A DNA stretch of 64,000 nt from an uncultured Clostridia bacterium (GTDB taxonomy: Bacteria; Bacillota; Clostridia; Christensenellales; UBA1242). Position 1 is the stretch's first letter; each line of letters begins with the position of its first letter. The notes below the pieces were generated by a model. The model made no database searches and was not told the DNA's origin. It saw nothing but the letters and a program-made list of their open reading frames with translations. The stretch lies in contig CALVTO010000001.1 of assembly GCA_944362705.1 (NCBI GenBank), positions 81,416 through 145,415 on the forward strand, read 5' to 3'. Positions 34,674-42,090 of the stretch are shown in pieces. A program made the position numbers and the translations under genes.

Positions 34674-36407
34674 ATGTTACGTACAAAAACATGTGGAGAA
34701 ATTGATATATCATGTTTAAAAGAAACAGTGGTGCTTGCTGGTTGGGTAGAAGCAATACGAGACCATGGTGGCATTGTATTTATTACATTGCGTGATAAAT
34801 ATGGCATGGTGCAACTTACCACACACGATGATAAATTGCTTGTTTCTTTAACAAAAGAAAGCGTTGTGGGCGTTAAAGGTGAAGTCGTTTTAAGAGATAA
34901 AGAAACAATTGACCCTAAATTAAAGTCAGGGGAAGTAGAAGTCGCTATTCAAGAATTAAAGGTGTATTCTTATGCAAAAAACATGTTACCGTTTGAAGTA
35001 AAAGATAGCGCAAAAGTGAGTGAAGATATACGTTTAAAATATCGTTATCTAGATTTAAGAAATCAGCGCATGCAAGAAATGTTACAAGCAAGGGCCGATA
35101 TTGCTTTTGAAACCAGAAGTATTTTACGTGGTTTGGGTTTTGAAGAAGTGGCAACGCCTATTTTAACCGTACCAAGCCCAGAAGGCGCTCGTGATTACTT
35201 GGTGCCTAGCCGTGTGCATAAAGGGAAGTTCTACGCACTACCACAGGCCCCACAACAATTTAAGCAACTTTTAATGTGTAGCGGTGTCGATAAATATTTC
35301 CAAATTGCACCTTGTTTTCGAGATGAAGACCCACGTGCTGACAGGCTTTGTGGCGATTTCTATCAAATAGACATGGAAATGAGCTTTGCAACACAAGAAG
35401 ATGTGTTTAAAGTAACGGAACAACTTATTCAAAAATTATTTGCAAAATTTAGTAAGTTTTCTTTCAATAAAGCACCATTTACACGCATAACGTACAAAGA
35501 GGCTATGGTAAAATATGGTACCGATAAACCTGATTTACGCAACCCTATTATTATGAAAGATTTGCAAAATGTATTTAAAAACACCACATTTAAAGGGTTT
35601 AAAGGGAAAACCATAGAAGGTTTTTCTATTACATCTGGGCAACGTAGCCGTAGTTTCTATGAAAAATTGCAAAACTTAATGTTGTCTAATGGGGCAGAAG
35701 GTCTCGCATGGGTAAGGGTGCAAGACGATTTATCCATAACTGGCCCAATTGTAAAGTTTATCACCCCAGAAGAGTGTCAAAACCTAGTAAAGGAAACACA
35801 GGCTAAAGCTGGTGATGATATATTTGTTATCGCCGATTTCGATGCAAAAAAATGTTATAAACTTGCTGGCTTATTAAGAAGTCAAGTAGGAGAACAATTA
35901 GAACTTATCGATACATCTAAAATTGAATTTTGTTGGATTACCGATTTCCCAATGTTTGAAGTAGACGAAAAAGGTAAATATACATTTGCGCATAATCCGT
36001 TTAACAAACCAGCTTGCTCTTTGCAAGATTTGCAAACGAAAAACCCGCTAGATATCGTGGCATATCAATACGATTTAGTAGCCAATGGGTATGAAATTTC
36101 ATCTGGGGCTGAAAGAAATACCGATATACAAACCATGGTAAAATTGTTTGAAATTGTTGGTAAAACAGAAGAAGAAGTACAAAAACATTTTGGTGCTTTG
36201 TATACAGCCTTTTCTATGGGTGTACCGCCACACGCTGGTATTGCTCCGGGGTTTGAAAGACTTATGATGTTAATGCTTGGCACCACCAATATTCGAGATG
36301 TTGTACCATTCCCACTTAATGGTAAAGCGCAAGATGTTCTTATGGGTGGGCCTATTGAAGTAGATGAACAACAATTACGTGAATTGCATATTAAATTAAG
36401 GCAATAA
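34674..36407 (+). CDS. aspS: Aspartyl-tRNA synthetase, probably non-discriminating
   Basis: 577 residues, bacterial-type class IIb AspRS. An N-terminal anticodon-binding OB domain is followed by motif 2 (FRDEDPRADRLCGDFYQIDMEM), the GAD insertion and motif 3 (GIAPGFERLMMLML). The OB loop reads RDHGG with His at residue 31, where tRNA(Asp)-specific enzymes usually have Leu; His31 is the reported mark of non-discriminating AspRS that also charge tRNA(Asn). Being in the gatCAB operon supports this. SD AAGGAG precedes ATG 34674; the further upstream in-frame GTG/ATG lie inside gatB. Confidence 0.93.
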   Translation: MLRTKTCGEIDISCLKETVVLAGWVEAIRDHGGIVFITLRDKYGMVQLTTHDDKLLVSLTKESVVGVKGEVVLRDKETIDPKLKSGEVEVAIQELKVYSYAKNMLPFEVKDSAKVSEDIRLKYRYLDLRNQRMQEMLQARADIAFETRSILRGLGFEEVATPILTVPSPEGARDYLVPSRVHKGKFYALPQAPQQFKQLLMCSGVDKYFQIAPCFRDEDPRADRLCGDFYQIDMEMSFATQEDVFKVTEQLIQKLFAKFSKFSFNKAPFTRITYKEAMVKYGTDKPDLRNPIIMKDLQNVFKNTTFKGFKGKTIEGFSITSGQRSRSFYEKLQNLMLSNGAEGLAWVRVQDDLSITGPIVKFITPEECQNLVKETQAKAGDDIFVIADFDAKKCYKLAGLLRSQVGEQLELIDTSKIEFCWITDFPMFEVDEKGKYTFAHNPFNKPACSLQDLQTKNPLDIVAYQYDLVANGYEISSGAERNTDIQTMVKLFEIVGKTEEEVQKHFGALYTAFSMGVPPHAGIAPGFERLMMLMLGTTNIRDVVPFPLNGKAQDVLMGGPIEVDEQQLRELHIKLRQ

Positions 36408-36451
36408 TACCTACATGTATATGGGTGTTTGTATAAACTGCATATAAAAAT

Positions 36452-36490
36452 AAAAAAGTATATGACCCAATAAGGTCATATACTTTTTTT
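36452..36490. terminator. Bidirectional terminator after aspS
   Basis: A 14-bp stem (aaaagtatatgacc / ggtcatatactttt) with A and T runs both sides; it separates aspS from the convergent TSCPD gene. Confidence 0.9.
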
Positions 36491-36530
36491 AACTACATTT
36501 AAAATGAAGTATACTAGCGTAATTGCGTTA

Positions 36531-36779
36531 TCACAACGAATTATTTTTGTATGCTTCTAACGCTTTGGCTAGTTGGTCTGGGCAACTTGTACCATTTCGG
36601 CACATAATACCTTTCAGTTTACGTATTACATCATCCATGTGCATGCCTACCACAAGTTTGGCTATGCCTTGGGTGTTCCCGGGGCAACCCCCAATAAATG
36701 TAACATGTGTTACAATATTGTTTTCTACTTCAAATTGTATTTGTCGGGCACAAGTGCCGTAGGTGGTGTAGGTTTGCAT
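36531..36779 (-). CDS. TSCPD-domain protein
   Basis: 82 residues. The family's name motif is visible as TSCPDQLAKAL near residue 64, with other conserved parts TYGTCARQI and GGCPGNTQGIAKLVVG. Small stand-alone TSCPD proteins share a Cys-rich fold with the C-terminal part of vitamin B12-dependent ribonucleotide reductases; their role is not established to my knowledge. SD AAGGAG precedes the ATG. It lies 10 nt downstream of the DUF4364 gene, so the two form an operon. Confidence 0.88.
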   Translation of the reverse strand: MQTYTTYGTCARQIQFEVENNIVTHVTFIGGCPGNTQGIAKLVVGMHMDDVIRKLKGIMCRNGTSCPDQLAKALEAYKNNSL

Positions 36780-36789
36780 AAGTTTCTCC

Positions 36790-37320
36790 TTATTCTATTA
36801 AAATATCATAAAGCGCAGCGTATACTTGGCTAGCCTTTTCTTCCCAGCGGTTATAAATGGTTTTTGCGCTATATCGGTTGGCAACATTAAGTTTTAGTTC
36901 TAATTGTGTGCCTAATGGCTCTACAATACGCATAACCACTGTGTACGTGCCATCGGCGTTTTTGTAATAATTTCTAAAATATTCTTGCTTGCGTTTAAAA
37001 TTCATGCGGTTTGCTTTTATAAATTCGCTAATTTCATCACGCAAACTTGCGGGTATGCGCATAAAAAAGTAACTTAAACAGCTTCTGCCGTCGGTGGTTA
37101 TGGTGTAGTATATGTCTTGGTTTTTGTTTGTGGCAACAATAAAACCTATTTCTACCAGTTCGGTTAACACTTCTTTGCAGGTCATGTAACTTATCCAAGT
37201 GTTTCTGCTACAACACATATCTGTAATGGTGTTTTCGGTAAGAGGCATTTCCATTTTGTCGAATACATATAAAAGTACTAATTTACTTACCGTGCTGTTG
37301 GTTGCTGTATCCATACCCAT
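36790..37320 (-). CDS. DUF4364 family winged-helix-like protein
   Basis: 176 residues. The N-terminal half fits a winged helix (SKLVLLYVFDKMEMPLTENTITDMCC, then EVLTELVEIGFI and a wing with YYTITTDGRSCLSYF), the pattern of DUF4364 proteins common in Clostridia and thought to be transcription regulators. The C-terminal half is a beta domain ending VYAALYDILIE. ATG 37320 follows SD AAAGGA. First gene of the DUF4364-TSCPD pair. Confidence 0.8.
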   Translation of the reverse strand: MGMDTATNSTVSKLVLLYVFDKMEMPLTENTITDMCCSRNTWISYMTCKEVLTELVEIGFIVATNKNQDIYYTITTDGRSCLSYFFMRIPASLRDEISEFIKANRMNFKRKQEYFRNYYKNADGTYTVVMRIVEPLGTQLELKLNVANRYSAKTIYNRWEEKASQVYAALYDILIE

Positions 37321-37568
37321 ACTTTCCTTTATAAAATTTTCTTCATTATACCATAACAAAAAAAATAATAGAATACTTTTTGAAAAAATTTTAAAATTTA
37401 TCCATTTTTATAAAAAATAATGTAAAATATGTAAAAAATAACAGAATTTAAATGACCTAAATGATAGAATATGCTACAATAAAGAAACAAAAGGGTGTGT
37501 TTTAACTTTATGCATTTTGCAAATAATACGTAATAAGTGTGCATACGTAAAAAGTAAAGGAGTTTTTT

Positions 37569-38273
37569 ATGGCAAATTCTATACAAAAAGAAGTAGAAGC
37601 GCTTACCGAAGCATGTGAAAAAATGGCGAATGCCAAGTTGGCTTTGGTAGATAAAAACATTGCAAATATTTTAACAACCATTGCAAAAACAGAACACGTG
37701 TATGGCATAATTGCTACCAGCATGATTAACTTTAATTTTTCGGCAGAATTAAAGCGTGCAACCGCCGAAAAAGGCTTGTTTGTTTTGCCACCAGAGGCCT
37801 TTTTACGTGTGGCTTTGGGGTTTGCACTTTTGCAAGCAATTGAGAAAAAAAACATCGATATTATTCCTCTTTTAGACGAGTGTTTTAAAGCAGAAGATAG
37901 GGAAATTTCTTTTCAAAAATTTATGCATGCGGTTGTTTTGCCGTGGTGTGATACCATTTCTATGGCTTTAAAAGTAGAATACCCAGAGGGTTTTTTAGAA
38001 GAAAAGCGTAAACCTTTTGATAAAAATATAATGAATCGTATTCAATTTTTATTGCAAGAAATTGAAGGGTTGGTTATGCAATTACCAAAGCGCAAAGTAG
38101 ATGCTTTGTTTGCAACGCGTATTTTAACAGCTATAAAACAAAGTTTAATGTATAACGATATTTCGCTAGTAAAAACTTTGTACGAAACATTTGTATACAT
38201 TTTTGGTGAACATAAAGCACTCGCAGAAAAACTTTCATCACTCGAAAATGTAATCAACGCGTTGGAGGAATAA
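37569..38273 (+). CDS. Hypothetical all-helical protein
   Basis: 234 residues, no membrane segment, almost entirely predicted helix (for example IQKEVEALTEACEKMANAKLAL and TILTAIKQ-like repeats near the end). No family recognised. SD AAAGGAG precedes ATG 37569. It is followed after 1 nt by a short coiled-coil gene, so the products probably act together. Confidence 0.7.
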   Translation: MANSIQKEVEALTEACEKMANAKLALVDKNIANILTTIAKTEHVYGIIATSMINFNFSAELKRATAEKGLFVLPPEAFLRVALGFALLQAIEKKNIDIIPLLDECFKAEDREISFQKFMHAVVLPWCDTISMALKVEYPEGFLEEKRKPFDKNIMNRIQFLLQEIEGLVMQLPKRKVDALFATRILTAIKQSLMYNDISLVKTLYETFVYIFGEHKALAEKLSSLENVINALEE

Positions 38274-38274
38274 T

Positions 38275-38532
38275 ATGGAGAAAACCGTAGATGAACAAAT
38301 AGATGCTTTGTTAGCGGAAATAAAAAATATTGAGCATTTATATTCCGACGAAATTGCTGCGTTAAAAAAACGAAAAGGATTTTATTTATACAGTGATAAA
38401 GCAGATAAGGAAATGGAAAAAATTGCGGAAAAATATGCACCGCTACTTGTAGAAAAGGAAAATGAGTTACAAAAATTAACAGACGAAAACTATAATTATT
38501 TAACGGAAAAAAAGAAAAAAAGTTCTACATAG
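38275..38532 (+). CDS. Small coiled-coil protein
   Basis: 85 residues, highly charged, with heptad-like spacing throughout (EQIDALLAEIKNIEHLY and VEKENELQKLTDENYNYL). Tail KKKKSST. SD GGAGG overlaps the end of the preceding gene. Probably the partner of the helical protein upstream; function unknown. Terminator follows. Confidence 0.7.
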   Translation: MEKTVDEQIDALLAEIKNIEHLYSDEIAALKKRKGFYLYSDKADKEMEKIAEKYAPLLVEKENELQKLTDENYNYLTEKKKKSST

Positions 38533-38542
38533 TTTACATAAA

Positions 38543-38568
38543 AAAACAAGGGCAACCCTTGTTTTTTT
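38543..38568 (+). terminator. Intrinsic terminator after the coiled-coil gene
   Basis: Stem aaaacaaggg / cccttgtttt, loop caa, T7. Confidence 0.9.
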
Positions 38569-38605
38569 ATTGGCAAATTTTATTTTTTTATAAAAAAAAG
38601 TGTAA

Positions 38606-38680
38606 TGGTAGCACCACGGAGAATCGAACTCCGGTTTTCAGCGTGAGAGGCTGACGTCCTAGCCGCTAGACGATGATGCC
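38606..38680 (-). tRNA. tRNA-Glu (CTC anticodon)
   Basis: 75 nt with encoded CCA. Acceptor GGCATCA pairs with TGGTGCT (with a G-U at the end), the anticodon stem TCAGC/GCTGA holds loop CTCTCAC, giving anticodon CTC, and the T arm is CGGAG-TTCGATT-CTCCG. An 8-bp inverted repeat (GTGTAATG 38600-38607, CATTACAC 38686-38693) encloses the gene; its minus-strand 3' arm is followed by eight T, so the terminator stem may enclose the whole tRNA. Confidence 0.92.
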
Positions 38681-38699
38681 ATAAACATTACACAAACGT

Positions 38700-38728
38700 A
38701 GTATAGCATAACAAACTATAAAGTGCAA
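38700..38728 (-). promoter_or_regulatory. Promoter for tRNA-Glu
   Basis: Read on the minus strand: TTGCAC, N17, TATACT, about 20 nt upstream of the tRNA 5' end. Confidence 0.75.
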
Positions 38729-38939
38729 GAAAAAGTTATTAAGTGAGATGTAATTTGTTGCAAGCGTGCAAAGTTTGATAGAGCAGTAAGGTTTGTTTGT
38801 TACAACTAACGTTTTTATTTTTTTGGAACATTATTTTTCCATAAAATAACTCAAACAAAGGTAAGGTTTATGTAATATGAAATTTTATAGGAATAAACAC
38901 AGGCGACGTGATGCAATTTGTGTAGGCATGTGAATAAAG

Positions 38940-38968
38940 TTGAAAAATTTGTCGAAAATTGCTATACT
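38940..38968 (+). promoter_or_regulatory. Leaderless promoter of comEC with 0A box in the spacer
   Basis: TTGAAA (38940-38945), N17, TATACT (38963-38968), then a 6-nt gap to ATG 38975. TGTCGAA (38950-38956) in the spacer is an exact Spo0A box. Confidence 0.7.
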
Positions 38969-38974
38969 TGCGCT

Positions 38975-40459
38975 ATGATGTACTTTATGCACTTTCGCCC
39001 TGTGTTTTTTATGTTTGTGGCGTTTGTATTTGGTGTGCTTAGTAGCGTTTTAATTTCTTGGAACGTTTCTTTTTTTATTGTGCCCGTTGCATGTTTTTCT
39101 TTAGGCATTGCTTTAAGTGTGATTGTTTATAAAAGAAAGTGTTTGCGTTTGGTGGCAACATGTTGTATTGGGTTGTGTTTTGTGTTAGGTATGGTGAGCG
39201 CATTTTGTAATGAAACCTTATTAACGGCAAACAATATAACGGCACAATCTGTACGCGCCACGGCCTATGTAAGTGATATAAAGAAAGGAAGTTATGGCTA
39301 CCGCGTGGTTGTAGAAGGGTTTTCTATAGATGGTAAAGAAGTAGATGGTGTGTTTTTTACAGAAGAAAATGCTGAAACTTGGTTAGGTAAAGAAATTCGG
39401 TTAGAAGGAAATGCAAAGCCTAACACCTGGCAATTGAAAGATATTTTGCAGGGGAACATGCCACCAACGCAAGATGTGATGCTATATAATGTAGAGGTGT
39501 CTGGCGTATATGAAGTAAACCATTTCAATGATATTTCTTGGATAATTTATGAAAGATTGCAAACGTTGTTTGGTGATAATGTAGCCGGAACTGCAACGGC
39601 TATGTTGTTTGGAAACAAGGCGTTTATATTAGATGACGTGCAGACAAATTATCAAGCAAGTGGTATAGCGCATTTATTGGCGGTAAGTGGGTTGCATGTA
39701 GGGTTTGTGTGTGCGATACTTGCGTTTATTTTAAAAAGATGTACAAAGAATGGAAAACTTTCTTTTATAATTACAGCAGTCGTTTTGTTGCTATATTGCT
39801 TTCTTTGTGGATTTTCAGCATCGGTTATGCGTGCAAGTGTTATGACCATGCTTTTGTTATTTGCGCCACTTGTTGGAAGACAATACGACCCGCTTTCTTC
39901 TATTTCTTTTGCGGGTTTGGTTTTATGCGTTATAAACCCATTCAACCTATTTAGTATTGGGTGGGAACTTAGTTTTGCGGCAGTGTTTGGCATTTTTACC
40001 ATTGCGCCGTTATTACAAAAAGTGCTTCGTCCGGTGTTAGGCAAAGCGCTGGGTGCAACCATTTCTATATCGCTTTCTACACAATTAGCAACGCTTCCTT
40101 TACAAATGTTGTATTTTTCAACGGCGCAACCTTTTGCAATTCTTGCTAACTTTGTTGCTATACCGCTTGCAACCATTGCGTTTACGGCGCTTTTGCTTAC
40201 TTTACCGTTATTGTTTATTCCTTACATTTGTTACATAGGGCAAGTTCCTTATATTTTGTTTGTGTTTTTAAATACGGTGGCAAACTTTTTTGGAGGGCTT
40301 TCGTTTTATACGTTTACCATACATGCTTCTGGGTGGATTTGTGTGCCATATTATGGAACAATGTTTGTTTGCTCAGAATATGTGTTTGTACGCAAAAGTA
40401 CAAAATGGTGTTGGTTTTGTATAGGTTTGAGTTGTGTTTTATTGATTTTGCTTTTATAA
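38975..40459 (+). CDS. ComEC/Rec2-type DNA uptake membrane protein, no nuclease domain
   Basis: 494 residues. N-terminal helices, then an OB-like extracellular domain (VRATAYVSDIKKGSYGYRVVVEGF), then the competence domain with the signature SGIAHLLAVSGLHVGFV, and about ten membrane helices. Ordinary ComEC runs to about 750 residues with a C-terminal metallo-beta-lactamase domain; here the protein ends after the channel. It may still form the DNA channel with a separate nuclease, or serve another purpose. It starts at ATG 38975 (or 38978). holA directly follows, the usual ComEC neighbour. Confidence 0.87.
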   Translation: MMYFMHFRPVFFMFVAFVFGVLSSVLISWNVSFFIVPVACFSLGIALSVIVYKRKCLRLVATCCIGLCFVLGMVSAFCNETLLTANNITAQSVRATAYVSDIKKGSYGYRVVVEGFSIDGKEVDGVFFTEENAETWLGKEIRLEGNAKPNTWQLKDILQGNMPPTQDVMLYNVEVSGVYEVNHFNDISWIIYERLQTLFGDNVAGTATAMLFGNKAFILDDVQTNYQASGIAHLLAVSGLHVGFVCAILAFILKRCTKNGKLSFIITAVVLLLYCFLCGFSASVMRASVMTMLLLFAPLVGRQYDPLSSISFAGLVLCVINPFNLFSIGWELSFAAVFGIFTIAPLLQKVLRPVLGKALGATISISLSTQLATLPLQMLYFSTAQPFAILANFVAIPLATIAFTALLLTLPLLFIPYICYIGQVPYILFVFLNTVANFFGGLSFYTFTIHASGWICVPYYGTMFVCSEYVFVRKSTKWCWFCIGLSCVLLILLL

Positions 40460-40472
40460 CAAGAGTTACTTC

Positions 40473-40501
40473 TTTACATTGCAAAAAGAAAATGATACAA
40501 T
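40473..40501 (+). promoter_or_regulatory. Leaderless promoter of holA
   Basis: TTTACA (40473-40478), N17, TACAAT (40496-40501), 7-nt gap to ATG 40509; no SD. Confidence 0.75.
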
Positions 40502-40508
40502 AGGGTAT

Positions 40509-41522
40509 ATGAAATTTACAGAACTAAAAAAACATTTCCTTGCAAATACATATTTCCCTGCATACACGATTTGCGGGGAGGATATCTTTTTATGCTATAG
40601 AGCATTAGATATGTTTACGGCAAGATTTGGGAATACGGTTCCCGAAATGAACACCAACGTATTTTCTAGCGAAAAAGTAGATATGCAACAAGTAGTAGAT
40701 GCTTGTTTAATGCCTCCGTTTGGTGACGCGTTTCGTTTAGTAATTGTAAAGCCAAGCAAAGTAAAGTTTACAAATAGCGATATGCAATTATTAAAAACAT
40801 ATATAAAAAAGCCTTCAACAACAACCATTTGTGTTTTCTTTTTTACGGGGACAAACGAGAGTGCTAAAAGCGTAAGCGCTTGTACTGAGCCTATTATTTG
40901 TGAGCATTTAGATGTATCTATGGCACATGCTTGGGTGCAGGGGAAAATATTTGCGCCTACGCGCGTACAAATTAAGCCAGAAGCCATGCAACTGTTGTAT
41001 GCATATTGCAATGCAGATTTGGCCAGAATAACTAGCGAGGCGCAAAAATTGGCTTCGTTTGTTGGTGAAAATGGCGTGATAGATGTAAACATGATTAAAA
41101 CCTTTGTTGAGCAAGACAAAGAATATAAAATTTTTGAATTAACGGATAAAATTGCACAAAAAGATGCCGAAGGGGCGATGGACGTGTTTACGACGCTTAT
41201 GAAAAATGAAAAAACTGCATATGCTATTTTAACACCGTTGTATACACATTTTAGAAGGCTTTTATATATTTCTTTATTACAATCTACGCAAAGTCAGGCT
41301 TGGCTAGCAGAAAAGTTTGGAATAAAAGAATGGGCTGTAAAAATGATGTTTGCGCAACTAAAACAATATTCGCCTAAATTACTAAAAAAAATAGTAGATA
41401 GCTTAGAGCGCACAGATGAAAATATAAAATCGGGGAAAATGAAAGAAGATATTGCTGTAAATTTGGCAATAATGAATATACTAATATGGAGAGGTGCTTA
41501 TGCAAAACATAACCATGGCTAA
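40509..41522 (+). CDS. holA: DNA polymerase III delta subunit
   Basis: 337 residues. AAA+ clamp-loader wrench: N-terminal YTICGEDIFLCYRALDMF and C-terminal helical collar with KMKEDIAVNLAIMNILIWR. No Walker A, as expected for delta, which opens the sliding clamp. ATG 40509 is set by the promoter; an in-frame TTG upstream overlaps the -35/-10 spacer. The 3' end overlaps the next membrane protein gene by 23 nt. Confidence 0.88.
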   Translation: MKFTELKKHFLANTYFPAYTICGEDIFLCYRALDMFTARFGNTVPEMNTNVFSSEKVDMQQVVDACLMPPFGDAFRLVIVKPSKVKFTNSDMQLLKTYIKKPSTTTICVFFFTGTNESAKSVSACTEPIICEHLDVSMAHAWVQGKIFAPTRVQIKPEAMQLLYAYCNADLARITSEAQKLASFVGENGVIDVNMIKTFVEQDKEYKIFELTDKIAQKDAEGAMDVFTTLMKNEKTAYAILTPLYTHFRRLLYISLLQSTQSQAWLAEKFGIKEWAVKMMFAQLKQYSPKLLKKIVDSLERTDENIKSGKMKEDIAVNLAIMNILIWRGAYAKHNHG

Positions 41523-42090
41523 TTCTTCACAAACGATGCCACGGAATGCAAAAGAAATTGCAGAAAAAAAACGTGCAACTTGGGCAAATGTGTGTGTTGC
41601 GCTTTCATTTTTTATTTTAAATATATATCAAGGATTTTTAACGGCAAATGGTTCTTGGGCAACCATGATGCCAAGTACGGGGTCTAAATTTGAAACCGTG
41701 CTGATTACTGCTTTTACTATGGGCCTTGTGGGTTGGCTCGTGTTTACGTTAGTTTTATATATGATTCACTTTATCAATTTGTTTCATTTATACTTAATAT
41801 CTGCGCCTAAGTCGCTGTTTGATACAAACTTTAAATTTGCTTACAGTATTCGTAATGTTCTTGTTGGTATTGTGCTTTTTTGCATGCTTTCTGTGCCACA
41901 ATACTTTTATTACAGTATTTTAGTATGTTTGTTAGGGGATATTCTGTTTTTTGTTTTGTTTTATATCTTTTTATGCAAACAGTTTTACCCAGTGTACTTA
42001 CGCCCAAGTATTTTTAAACGCTTAGCAATATATTTGTTTGTATATGAAATTATTATATTTATATCAAAGTTTGGGGGTGTTTGGTTATGA
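41500..42090 (+). CDS. Hypothetical polytopic membrane protein
   Basis: 196 residues. A soluble N-terminus (residues 1-28, rich in Lys/Arg) is followed by about five hydrophobic helices. No family recognised. SD GGAGAGG precedes ATG 41500. It overlaps holA upstream and the M28-like gene downstream (ATGA), so the three form a tightly coupled block; it may be the membrane partner of the M28-like protein. Confidence 0.7.
   Translation: MQNITMANSSQTMPRNAKEIAEKKRATWANVCVALSFFILNIYQGFLTANGSWATMMPSTGSKFETVLITAFTMGLVGWLVFTLVLYMIHFINLFHLYLISAPKSLFDTNFKFAYSIRNVLVGIVLFCMLSVPQYFYYSILVCLLGDILFFVLFYIFLCKQFYPVYLRPSIFKRLAIYLFVYEIIIFISKFGGVWL

Noticed and set aside
38878..38934. 18-codon ORF upstream of comEC
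   Set aside because: It ends before the comEC promoter, so it cannot be on that transcript as a leader; no other support.
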